A DNA stretch of 9,324 bases from Myxococcota bacterium. GTDB lineage: Bacteria; Myxococcota; Polyangia; GCA-2747355; JAKLHH01. A program made the position numbers and the translations under genes. Positions 1 to 6,475 of the stretch are shown in pieces; the stretch's first letter is position 1; each line of letters starts with the position of its first letter. The stretch is from the NCBI GenBank assembly GCA_022710245.1, contig JAKLHH010000218.1, forward strand, positions 1 through 9,324, in the 5' to 3' direction. The notes beneath the pieces were generated by a model. The model was not told the DNA's origin, ran no database searches, and was given only the letters and a program-made list of their open reading frames with translations.

Positions 1-181
1 GGCCCGTCGACTCCGCCTCGTCGTCTCCGAAGAGGTCCTCCTTGCCTTCGAGCTCCTTCAGCAGCTTCTTGTTCTTGTCCTGCTTGGTCGCGTCCGTTCC
101 GGCAGGCTCCGCGAGCGCGGTCGAGACCAGGGGGACGGGGACGAGCAGGGAGAGGACCACCACCAGTCGAATGGCTCGCAT
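1..181 (-). CDS. Small exported protein, N-terminal part only (runs off left edge)
   Basis: Sixty codons are visible before the window ends, with no stop. The protein opens with a clear Sec signal peptide: basic start MRAIR, a hydrophobic core rich in Val and Leu, and an STALA cleavage site just before Glu25. A strongly charged, Lys/Glu/Asp-rich stretch follows (KQDKNKKLLKELEGKEDLF, then acidic residues), which looks like a flexible or coiled region. The ATG at 181 is chosen because GAGGG lies a few bases upstream and the signal peptide starts there. It lies 77 bases downstream of the TPR gene on the same strand and is probably the third gene of that operon. I do not recognise the family; the functional part is outside the window. 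Export is well supported, function unknown. Confidence 0.72.
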   Translation of the reverse strand, partial: MRAIRLVVVLSLLVPVPLVSTALAEPAGTDATKQDKNKKLLKELEGKEDLFGDDEAESTG

Positions 182-258
182 GTTTCCCTCGCAACCTCGA
201 ACGACGGACTCCTTGACTGCTCCGCTCTGGACAGCCGCGCGCTGACGGAGGGATGGGC

Positions 259-2841
259 TCATGCTCCCCCTCCCTTCAGCCGACCGAAGATCTGGCGCTT
301 GATGGTGAGGATCACCTTCAGGTTCGGGAACTTCACGCCGCGCTGATCGCACTGGCTGAAGAGCTCGTAGGCCTTCGCCGGCGAGCCCCCCTTGCCGTCG
401 AAGTGCACCGCCAGGTTGCACAGCCCCATCGGCACCTTGGCGCTGGAGGCCTGCAGCGTGTGCAGCGGCTCATCACGGACGCCGGCGTAGTACTCGACCA
501 CGGCCAGGTTGTGTCTGAGCTCGGGCGAGATGGCGCGGGCGAGGCGCTTGATCTTGGCGAGTGGCTGCGCTGCCTCCCGCGGCTTTCCGCCGGCGAACGC
601 CTTCAGCGCCACCTGCGCGTTCGCGCTGACGGTGAGGTCCCGCAGCCGCTCGCGCGCGGGGGACGAGGCCCGCGCCATCAGCCGCTCGAGGCGAGGTCCG
701 ACCGCCTGCCGGCCCTGGCCGGGACGCCCGTGGTAGTCGATGTAGGCGAGCAGGAAGTCGCTGCCGAGCTCGGCGTACGACGGCTGCAGCAGCTGGGTCA
801 GCTGCTCCCCGTGCCGGCGGACCTCCTCACGCGCCGCCTCCACCTCTCCGTTGTGCGCGCGGGCGAGGAGCGTCGCGAGGTGCACCAGCCAGCGCTCCTT
901 CTCGGGCAGGGAGCTGACCGCCTTCTGCGTCTGCTCCAGCTCCCGCAGCGCCAGCGCCGCCTGTCCCCGGTCGACGAGGTCCAGCGCGCGCGCCAGGCGG
1001 GCGCGCAGCAGGTCACGCAGGACGAGGGCGAGGAGCGCGCCGTCGCCGGCCTTGGTCGCCAGCTTCAGCGCCTGCTCGAGCTCGGTGATCCCCTGCTCGA
1101 CCTGGCCGAGCGTGAGGCGCGAGGCCGCGAGCTCGACCTGGACGCGGGCGAGCGCCTTCCCGTCGAGCCCCCCGGCCCGCTCCGACGCCCGCAGGAAGTG
1201 CACGATGGCGTCCTTGTGCTTGCCCTGGGCCGCCAGCGCTCGCCCCGCGAGCTGGTTCACCAGGCCATCGTGCGGCTTCGCTCGCGCCGCCGCGTTGGCG
1301 TGCTCGAGAGCGCGCGCGACGTTTCCCTGCCGGAGCTCGAGGAGCGCCAGGTTCTGGTTGACCGCCGGCGACGTGGGCTCGAGGCGGTGCGCCTCTGCCA
1401 TGGCCTGGGCCGCCCTGGCGACGTCCTGCTTGCGGAGCGCCCGGCGCGCGAGGTAGCTGAGCGCGCGCACCAGCTCGCGGCGGGCCCCGTCGTGACGGCG
1501 GTCGACCGCGAGCGCTCGACGATAGAGGTCGCGCGCCCGCTCGAAGCGGCCGGCCGAGCTGAACCCCACTCCCGCGAAGTAGAGCTGCTGCGCCGTGGTG
1601 CCCAGCTTGGCCAGGCGCTCGGCGTGCGTCACGGCCTCCTTCAGGTGCTTCGTCCGCACGGCGGCGCGGATGGCGAGCTCCACCGCCGCGGGCTCCGGCT
1701 GCGCCGTGGCGAGCTGGCGCTGGAGCTTCTCCGCCGCCTCCTCGAAGCGCTGCAGATGAAAGAGGGTCCGGGCGACGCAGAGCTCGGTCCGCTCTGTCGC
1801 GCCGGCGAGCTTCTCCACCTGCTGGTAGGCCTCCAGGGCCTCGGCGTGCGCGCCCACTTGCTCGGCGGCGCTGCCTCGCAGCATCAGCCCCTGGCGCAGC
1901 ACACCCAGCGTCACGTAGTAGCGCTGCCGCAGGGATGGCTTCGCGATCAGCTCGCGCAGCGGGCCGTCCATCTGCGCGATGAAGCTCCGCGCCGTGGCCA
2001 GCGCCTCGCGGTACCGACGCATGCACAGGTACGACTCGCCGATCAAGATCGGCAGCTCGCGGGTCTTGGCGACGGGCTGCAGCTGCTCGAAGGCCGCCAG
2101 CGCCTGGCTGCACTTGCCGCTGCGCAGCTGCAGCTCCGCCATCGCGAGGCGGGCGCGCACGCTCTTCGGGGTCTCGGAGATCGCCCGCGACAGCTCCTTG
2201 CCCGCGCGGGCGACGGCCCCCTGGCGCATCAGCGCGATGGCGAGCTGGACGCGGAAGGCAGCGTCGCGCCGGGAGAGCGAGGAGGGTCGGAAGGCGAGGT
2301 AGCGATCGATGGCAGCCACCGCTGCCGGGTAGTCCTCCATCATGATGGCCGCCTGCGCGAAGATGACCTGCACCTCGTAGCGATCGCGCAGCGCCTCCGT
2401 GGCGGCCGAGCTGCGCAGCAGGTTATAGGCCTCCAGCACGCGCCCGAGCCGGAACAGGTGCATGCCCAGCTGGGCGCGCAGCTCCGGGGTCCCCGGGTTG
2501 AGCTTGAGGCCGATGGACATGGCCTTCGCCCCCTCCTTGAACCTCCCGTGCGCGGAGAGGAAGAGCGAGTACTGCTCGAACGCCTTCACGAAGCGCGGGT
2601 TGAGGCGGATCGCCTGCAGATAGAGCGCGCGCGCCTCCGCGACCCGGTTCTGCTGCGCGAGGAGCTCCGCGTCGTTGAGCGCCTTCTGCGCCTCGTTCAT
2701 CGCGTCGGTGAGCCCCTGCGCGAGGACGGTCGCTCGGGTCCCCCAGCTCCCGGCGACGAGCACCGCCGCCAGGATGACGACGCGCGGCAGCGCCGCGGCC
2801 CTTCCGGCACAGAACGTCTCCCTGTCCAGACTTCTTCGCAT
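259..2841 (-). CDS. Large secreted tetratricopeptide-repeat (TPR) protein
   Basis: This 860-aa protein is very probably periplasmic or surface-exposed. Residues 1-41 form a signal peptide with a long N-region, a hydrophobic core (about 21-34) and a likely VLA cleavage site before Gln42. Most of the rest is alpha-helical with repeated TPR-like units. A clear early unit reads AEARALYLQAIRLNP and is followed by others ending in LKLNP; later units include GNVARALEHANAAARAKP and GKHKDAIVHFLRASERA. TPR arrays are protein-protein scaffolds, and no catalytic domain is visible. The last 60 or so residues depart from the repeat pattern, contain two Cys and end in a basic tail (KRQIFGRLKGGGA). GGGAGAGG precedes the ATG at 2841. 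Only 13 bases separate it from the upstream binding-protein gene, so the two are likely co-transcribed. The role is inferred to be assembly or scaffolding in the cell envelope; the partner is unknown. A longer plus-strand ORF over the same DNA is a GC shadow. Confidence 0.9.
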   Translation of the reverse strand: MRRSLDRETFCAGRAAALPRVVILAAVLVAGSWGTRATVLAQGLTDAMNEAQKALNDAELLAQQNRVAEARALYLQAIRLNPRFVKAFEQYSLFLSAHGRFKEGAKAMSIGLKLNPGTPELRAQLGMHLFRLGRVLEAYNLLRSSAATEALRDRYEVQVIFAQAAIMMEDYPAAVAAIDRYLAFRPSSLSRRDAAFRVQLAIALMRQGAVARAGKELSRAISETPKSVRARLAMAELQLRSGKCSQALAAFEQLQPVAKTRELPILIGESYLCMRRYREALATARSFIAQMDGPLRELIAKPSLRQRYYVTLGVLRQGLMLRGSAAEQVGAHAEALEAYQQVEKLAGATERTELCVARTLFHLQRFEEAAEKLQRQLATAQPEPAAVELAIRAAVRTKHLKEAVTHAERLAKLGTTAQQLYFAGVGFSSAGRFERARDLYRRALAVDRRHDGARRELVRALSYLARRALRKQDVARAAQAMAEAHRLEPTSPAVNQNLALLELRQGNVARALEHANAAARAKPHDGLVNQLAGRALAAQGKHKDAIVHFLRASERAGGLDGKALARVQVELAASRLTLGQVEQGITELEQALKLATKAGDGALLALVLRDLLRARLARALDLVDRGQAALALRELEQTQKAVSSLPEKERWLVHLATLLARAHNGEVEAAREEVRRHGEQLTQLLQPSYAELGSDFLLAYIDYHGRPGQGRQAVGPRLERLMARASSPARERLRDLTVSANAQVALKAFAGGKPREAAQPLAKIKRLARAISPELRHNLAVVEYYAGVRDEPLHTLQASSAKVPMGLCNLAVHFDGKGGSPAKAYELFSQCDQRGVKFPNLKVILTIKRQIFGRLKGGGA

Positions 2842-2854
2842 CGTCCTCTCCCGG

Positions 2855-3739
2855 CTACGGCACCACGAAGACGTCGTCGAGCTCCGGGAGCTCGTACTTG
2901 AGCGGGCTGGCGCCCGCCACCAGGTCGCTCGGGCGCAGCCGCTCGAGCGGCAGGGGCACCATCTCCATGCGGAGCACCCGCCGCCGCGCCAGCGCCGCGA
3001 AGCGCGGGAAGTCGACCGCGGTCTTGCCTCCCCACCCGACCAGAGGACCGGCGACGGCCTTGTAGGCGATCGCCGCCTCCGTCACCGCCGCGAGCTTGTC
3101 GTCGGCGAGCTCCGGGTCCAGCGCGACCAGGGCCGGGCTCGGGACCTGCAGGGTGTTGGCCAGCAAGGGCCGCAGCCCGGCCGAGGAGGTTGGCGCGAAG
3201 ACGACCTGCGCCTGGCCGAGGCGGACCGCCTCGACGGCGGAGGCGAGGTCGGGCGACTCGACCACCTTGAAGTGCCGCCGCACCTCGACGTTACCGCCGA
3301 GCAGCCCGTGCTGCACCAGGCCGTAGACCAGCGCGCCGAGGCCCGGGAGCTGCAGCACCTTCCCCTTCAGCGCGGTGACCTCGGTCTTCACCTTGCACAT
3401 CAGGGTCCAGCTCGCCTGCTGGCGCCCGCTCAGCGAGGCGTGGCTGAGCACCTTGCCCGGCCGCTGAGCCGCCAGGAAGAAGCCCCCCAGCACCGCGAAC
3501 TGGATCTTCTTCAGCTTCTGGTCTCGACGGAGATCGCCCTCGCTCTTGTAGGCGAAGCCCTGCACCGGCGCCCCGAGCTTCGTCGAGAGCTGCTTGGCGA
3601 GCCCCTGCACATAGTTGAAGCGCTGGTAGGGGTCGATCGGGAGCTCAGGGACGAAGAAGCCCACCCCGTAGCTCTGCTGAGCGCGGGCCGCTGGCCCGAG
3701 CAACAAGCCGAACACGACGATCCAAATCCCGCATCTCAT
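2855..3739 (-). CDS. PhnD/SsuA-like periplasmic substrate-binding protein
   Basis: The 294-aa product starts with a signal peptide (MRCGIWIVVFGLLLGPAARA, cleavage before QQ). The mature part has the two-lobe pattern of PhnD-type binding proteins: an early YGVGFFVPELP strand, a helix with YVQGLAKQLSTKLGAPV, a mid segment with FKVVESPDLASAVEAVRLGQAQVVFAP, and a late segment containing ALDPELADDKLAAVTEA. In phosphate/phosphonate, sulfonate and related transport systems, such proteins bind a small ligand in the cleft. Other PhnD-like proteins act as sensors. Ligand specificity cannot be read from sequence. No permease or ATPase gene is next to it. Instead a TPR protein follows 13 bases downstream, so an accessory or sensory role is as plausible as transport. 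The start is fixed by GAGG six bases upstream of the ATG. It is the first gene of the minus-strand operon. Confidence 0.8.
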   Translation of the reverse strand: MRCGIWIVVFGLLLGPAARAQQSYGVGFFVPELPIDPYQRFNYVQGLAKQLSTKLGAPVQGFAYKSEGDLRRDQKLKKIQFAVLGGFFLAAQRPGKVLSHASLSGRQQASWTLMCKVKTEVTALKGKVLQLPGLGALVYGLVQHGLLGGNVEVRRHFKVVESPDLASAVEAVRLGQAQVVFAPTSSAGLRPLLANTLQVPSPALVALDPELADDKLAAVTEAAIAYKAVAGPLVGWGGKTAVDFPRFAALARRRVLRMEMVPLPLERLRPSDLVAGASPLKYELPELDDVFVVP

Positions 3740-3741
3740 CG

Positions 3742-3749
3742 CTCACCTC
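3742..3749 (-). promoter_or_regulatory. Ribosome binding site of the PhnD-like gene
   Basis: On the minus strand the sequence reads TGAGGTGAGCG before the ATG, giving a GAGGTGAG core with about six bases from GAGG to the start. The TGA at 3750-3748 is also the stop codon of the small CxxCH ORF, so translation of that ORF, if real, would end inside this ribosome binding site. Confidence 0.7.
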
Positions 3750-3801
3750 AGCGTCCAGGCGGATGACACAGCTCACAGCCCTGCTTGTCGACTGGAAGGC
3801 A

Positions 3802-3831
3802 ACGATACCGTAGACCGCGCGGGGGCCGCAA
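3802..3831 (-). promoter_or_regulatory. Candidate sigma70-type promoter for the minus-strand operon
   Basis: On the minus strand TTGCGG (3831-3826) is followed after 18 bases by TATCGT (3807-3802). Each hexamer matches four of six bases of the housekeeping consensus. The -10 element lies about 60 bases upstream of the ATG at 3739, which is a reasonable leader length. This is one of the few AT-containing spots in the 133-base gap. It is a visual match only, and GC-rich genomes give frequent weak matches. Confidence 0.3.
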
Positions 3832-3834
3832 CAT

Positions 3835-3852
3835 ACGCGCCGGACGCGCCGG
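3835..3852. repeat. Tandem 9-bp direct repeat upstream of the candidate promoter
   Basis: The 9-mer ACGCGCCGG occurs twice without a gap (3835-3843 and 3844-3852). It ends three bases upstream of the candidate -35 element of the PhnD-like operon. The same bases can form a short GCCGG/CCGGC hairpin (3839-3853) just past the stop of the DUF7064-like gene. An activator site, a weak terminator stem or chance are all possible. Confidence 0.4.
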
Positions 3853-3872
3853 CAGGGTCGGAGCGACAGGGC

Positions 3873-4871
3873 TCAGCGCCGGTAGCCGAGCTCGGCGATG
3901 CCGCGGCCGGGCACCCCGTCGACCTCGAAGCGCGCCAGCCCCTCGTGGACCTCGTAGCAGCCCCCCATGACGAAGCGGCGGCTCGCCTCCGTCGTCGCCG
4001 AGAGCGCGAGCCGCTGGCCGCCGACCAGCGTCAGCTCCAGGTCGAGCCGCGGCGTGGGGCCGTCCGGGGCGATCGCCGCGAGCGGGGTCGCGTCGGCGAG
4101 CGAGAGGATGGCGCCGCGGTCGACGACGAAGCCCGCGCGGTGGTGGCTGAGGTGCTCGAGGCGCGCGAGGCTGAAGCTGACCAGGCGGCCGTCGTCGAGG
4201 GTGGCGTAGCACCAGACGTGGCGGCCGAGCGCGGCCCAGTCGCGGACGCCGGTCGAGCGATCGCGGAGCGCGGCGAGGTCGAGGGCGATGCGTTCGGCGC
4301 CGAGCTCGAGCTCGCCCCGGAGGCGCCCGCCCTGCTCCAGGTGGTACTGGTGCAGCGCGCCGAGCTCGCGCAGCCAGGTGAGGCTCCAGCGCTCCTCGGC
4401 GAGCGCCGCGGCGACGCTGTCGGGCGCCAGCTGGTCGTAGCGCACGACCGGCGTCCGCGCCTCGAACTCCAGCTCGAAGCGCGCCGGCCAGAGCCCGGCC
4501 TCACCGCGCAGCACGCCGGAGAAGTGGAGCCCCCAGCGCCGGCCTGGCTCGCGGCACTCGAGCCGCACCGGCCCGGCCGCGAGCCCGTCCCCCGAGGGGA
4601 GCAGCTCGGCCTCGTGCCAGAGGAGGCCGCGGCCCGGCAGCCGGAAGAAGAGCCAGAGCTCCACGTGGCCGCAGCCGCGGAGGGCGAGGCGCAGCGCGAG
4701 GTCGCTCCCGTCGGGGCTCGCGCCGGTGAAGTAGAAGCTGTCGGTCCAGTGCGGCCGGCTCCGATCGAGGGGCTGCGCCGGGTCGAGCTGCATCGGGTCG
4801 GGGCTGCGACGGGCGCGGAGCGCGAGCAGCCGCCTGGCCAGCGCACGCTTCATCTCCGAGGGGAGCTCCAT
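3873..4871 (-). CDS. AttH/DUF7064-like (lipocalin-type) protein
   Basis: The 332-aa product has no signal peptide and is probably cytoplasmic. Two halves rich in beta-strands are visible. The first half has HWTDSFYFTGASPDG (41-55) and a strand pair ELWLFFRLPGRGLLW (71-85). The second half has RDRSTGVRDW (203-212) followed by HVWCYATLDDGR, and the end has YEVHEGLARFEVDGVPGRG with a final AELGYRR (306-332). The RDxSxGxRDW signature and the terminal EG-x-ARFEVDG-x-x-GxGIAE pattern are those I associate with DUF7064 and related AttH/CrtC-like two-domain lipocalin folds. Some of that fold bind or hydrate hydrophobic molecules; the activity here is unknown. The reading frame extends 29 codons further upstream, but the ATG at 4871 has GGAGG six bases before it and is preferred. 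It is transcribed divergently from the esterase gene. Family recognition is from memory of motifs. Confidence 0.78.
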   Translation of the reverse strand: MELPSEMKRALARRLLALRARRSPDPMQLDPAQPLDRSRPHWTDSFYFTGASPDGSDLALRLALRGCGHVELWLFFRLPGRGLLWHEAELLPSGDGLAAGPVRLECREPGRRWGLHFSGVLRGEAGLWPARFELEFEARTPVVRYDQLAPDSVAAALAEERWSLTWLRELGALHQYHLEQGGRLRGELELGAERIALDLAALRDRSTGVRDWAALGRHVWCYATLDDGRLVSFSLARLEHLSHHRAGFVVDRGAILSLADATPLAAIAPDGPTPRLDLELTLVGGQRLALSATTEASRRFVMGGCYEVHEGLARFEVDGVPGRGIAELGYRR

Positions 4872-4877
4872 GGGCCA

Positions 4878-4882
4878 CCTCC
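4878..4882 (-). promoter_or_regulatory. Ribosome binding site that decides the DUF7064-like start
   Basis: GGAGG on the minus strand, six bases before the ATG at 4871, is a near-perfect Shine-Dalgarno match. It favours this start over the frame's more upstream ATG at 4958, which would add 29 residues of low-complexity Arg-rich sequence. Confidence 0.75.
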
Positions 4883-5029
4883 GGCCGGCGAGGGTGCCGC
4901 GGCGCGACCCTGCTGTCGATCTAAATGTTGGTCGCGTCAGCTCCGCTGACCGCCTCACCGCTCAGCTTCATCCGCGAGCCGAGAAACGCCGGTTGAATTG
5001 CCCCGCCGCCGGCGCGACGATACCTGGAC

Positions 5030-5035
5030 GTGAGG
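5030..5035 (+). promoter_or_regulatory. Ribosome binding site that decides the esterase GTG start
   Basis: GTGAGG ends five bases before the GTG at 5041. With the lipoprotein signal starting there, this makes GTG 5041 the likely start. The ATG at 4870 in the same frame has no such signal and would run back through the whole intergenic region. Confidence 0.6.
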
Positions 5036-5040
5036 ACACC

Positions 5041-6348
5041 GTGATCAGCACTTGCCACCACGCTCGCTCCGTCGCGCGTCGCGCGGCCTGGCTCGCCGCC
5101 TGGCTGCTCGCCGCGTGCAGCCAGACCTCGACGCCGGAAGACGCCATGCCCACCCGTGACGCCTCACCGTCGACCCGCGAGACCTCCCCGCCGGCACCCG
5201 ACTCGGCGGCGGTCCACCGCGAGGCCGGCCCGACCGCTGACCAGTCCTCGCCAACGACGACGGTGATCCGCGTGCACTACCCGGCCGGCACGCACCAGCT
5301 CAGCCTCCGCGGCGGCGCCGCGCCGCTCAGCTGGACGCAGGGGCAGCCGCTGACGCCCGGCGCCGAGGACACCTGGACCTTCACCACCAGCGCGCTCACC
5401 GGCACCGTGGAGTGGAAGCCGCTCCTCGACGGTGAGTGGGCGCTCGGGCCCAACTACCACGTCACCGCCGGCCAGACGCTCGACGTCTATCCGCGCTTCA
5501 CCGTGCAGCAGGGCAAGGTGCAGCAGCTGATCGCCAGCTTCGCCTCGACGGTGCTCGGCAACACGCGCTCCATCTGGGCCTACCTGCCGCCCACCTACCT
5601 CGAGAACACGCGCGCGCGCCTGCCGGTCGTCTACATGCACGACGGCCAGAACCTCTTCGACCCCGCGCTCGCCTTCGGCGGCACGCCCTGGAAGGCGGAC
5701 GTGGCGATCGACACGGCGGCGGCGGCCGGCACCTGCACCGCCTCGGGCGCCGCCTGCGGCAAGGACAGCGACTGCGGCGGCGCCGGGACCTGCCAGACCT
5801 TCCGCGAGGCGATCATCATCGGCGTCGCGAACACGCCCGATCGCATCTCCGAGTACACCCCCGTCCCCGATCCGAAGGAGGGCGGCGGCAAGGGCGACCT
5901 CTACCTGAAGATGCTCGTCGACGAGCTGAAGCCGAAGGTCGACGCGCTGCTGCGCACCCGCCCCGAGCGCGAGCACACGGCGCTGGTCGGCTCCTCGCTG
6001 GGCGGGCTCATCTCGGCCCACGCGGGGCTGACGAGGCCGGACGTCTTCGGCCTGATCGGCGCCATGTCGCCGTCGACCTGGTGGGCCGGCACCGCGATCA
6101 TCGACGAGGTGAAGGCCGCCAAGGGCAAGACCCCGCGCGCGCTCCGCGTCTACCTCGACAGCGGCGACTCCGGGCCCAGCAGCGACGACGTCAGCAACAC
6201 CAACCTGCTGGCCGCGGCCTACCTCTCGATCGGCTACGTCGAGGGGCAGGACTTTCACCACCTGGTGGCGGCAGGGCACCAGCACAGCGAGACCTACTGG
6301 GCGCAGCGCCTGCCCGGCGCCCTCGCCTTCCTCCTCGGACCGCGCTGA
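5041..6348 (+). CDS. Lipoprotein esterase (Fes/esterase-D type) with N-terminal starch-binding-like domain
   Basis: The product has 435 aa from a GTG start. Residues 1-26 are a lipoprotein signal with lipobox LAAC (Cys26), so it is probably anchored to a membrane. A Ser/Thr/Pro-rich linker (27-74) follows. Residues about 75-153 form a beta domain resembling CBM20/early-set modules (LRGGAAPLSW, TVEWKPLLDGEWALGPNY). Residues about 160-435 are an alpha/beta hydrolase of the putative-esterase group (Pfam PF00756-like), with YMHDGQNLFDP (198-208) and nucleophile Ser319 in GSSLG. The likely acid is Asp373 or Asp376 and the likely base His413 or His415. Known relatives hydrolyse ester bonds of acylated sugars, siderophores or small esters; the substrate here is unknown. 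An unusual Cys-rich insert occupies 231-251 (Cys232, 239, 245, 251). The last 28 codons and stop are duplicated downstream. Confidence 0.88.
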   Translation: MISTCHHARSVARRAAWLAAWLLAACSQTSTPEDAMPTRDASPSTRETSPPAPDSAAVHREAGPTADQSSPTTTVIRVHYPAGTHQLSLRGGAAPLSWTQGQPLTPGAEDTWTFTTSALTGTVEWKPLLDGEWALGPNYHVTAGQTLDVYPRFTVQQGKVQQLIASFASTVLGNTRSIWAYLPPTYLENTRARLPVVYMHDGQNLFDPALAFGGTPWKADVAIDTAAAAGTCTASGAACGKDSDCGGAGTCQTFREAIIIGVANTPDRISEYTPVPDPKEGGGKGDLYLKMLVDELKPKVDALLRTRPEREHTALVGSSLGGLISAHAGLTRPDVFGLIGAMSPSTWWAGTAIIDEVKAAKGKTPRALRVYLDSGDSGPSSDDVSNTNLLAAAYLSIGYVEGQDFHHLVAAGHQHSETYWAQRLPGALAFLLGPR

Positions 6349-6433
6349 GCTGACCCGCGGGCACCGGCGCAGCGAGACCCGGGCGCAGCGCCCGGCGACC
6401 TCGCCTTTCTCCTCGGACCGCGCTGAGCTGACC
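6271..6433 (+). repeat. Imperfect tandem duplication of the esterase gene 3' end
   Basis: Copy A (6271-6355) covers the last codons, the stop codon and seven further bases of the esterase gene. Copy B (6356-6433) follows with no spacer. By hand alignment 71 of 78 aligned bases match, with two gaps in B (3 and 4 bases). The final 25 bases, which include the stop codon, are identical. The 4-base gap shifts the frame, and B follows the esterase stop with no start of its own, so it is noncoding. It looks like a local duplication that later decayed. Confidence 0.88.
6379..6395. repeat. Perfect GC palindrome inside duplicate copy B
   Basis: CCGGGCGC-A-GCGCCCGG is an 8-bp perfect inverted repeat around one central base. 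As RNA it would fold into a 7-bp stem with a CAG loop. It lies 31 bases after the esterase stop and could act as a 3' stabiliser or weak terminator, but no T-tract follows. The two small deletions that distinguish copy B from copy A sit immediately at its two ends. Confidence 0.55.
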
Positions 6434-6475
6434 GGGATCGCTCGCCGCGCGGCGACGACGCGGAGTAGCCAACGG

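Larger units (their letters stand above)
4872..5040. promoter_or_regulatory. Divergent intergenic region with an inverted repeat
   Basis: These 169 bases separate the start codons of two divergent genes and should hold both promoters. They are more AT-rich than their surroundings around 4919-4930 (ATCTAAATGTTG) and at 4992-4998 (TTGAATT), which are the most promoter-like patches. No confident -35/-10 pair could be assigned. A perfect 6-bp inverted repeat, GTCAGC-TCC-GCTGAC, lies at 4936-4950 between the two patches and could be an operator controlling both genes. This is position-based inference. Confidence 0.4.

Noticed and set aside
253..2901. An 882-codon plus-strand ORF antisense to the TPR gene, longer than the TPR ORF itself
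   Set aside because: Its translation is rich in Arg, Leu, Gln and His with no domain pattern or signal peptide. The opposite strand has a signal peptide, a good ribosome binding site and clear TPR units. Long antisense frames are expected in DNA with GC-rich third positions.
2675..3766. A 363-codon plus-strand ORF antisense to the PhnD-like gene
   Set aside because: It crosses two minus-strand genes with clear signal peptides and shows only Arg/Leu/His-rich low-complexity translation.
4870..5040. Upstream extension of the esterase frame to ATG 4870
   Set aside because: It would bury the lipoprotein signal 57 residues inside the protein and lacks a ribosome binding site. GTG 5041 has one.
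5164..6285. A 373-codon minus-strand ORF opposite the esterase gene
   Set aside because: It is a Val/Arg/Gly-rich shadow. The esterase frame has the lipobox, GSSLG motif and catalytic residues.
6349..6475. Possible Rho-independent terminator after the esterase
   Set aside because: The stem at 6379-6395 is strong but no T-run follows, so a standard terminator cannot be claimed.
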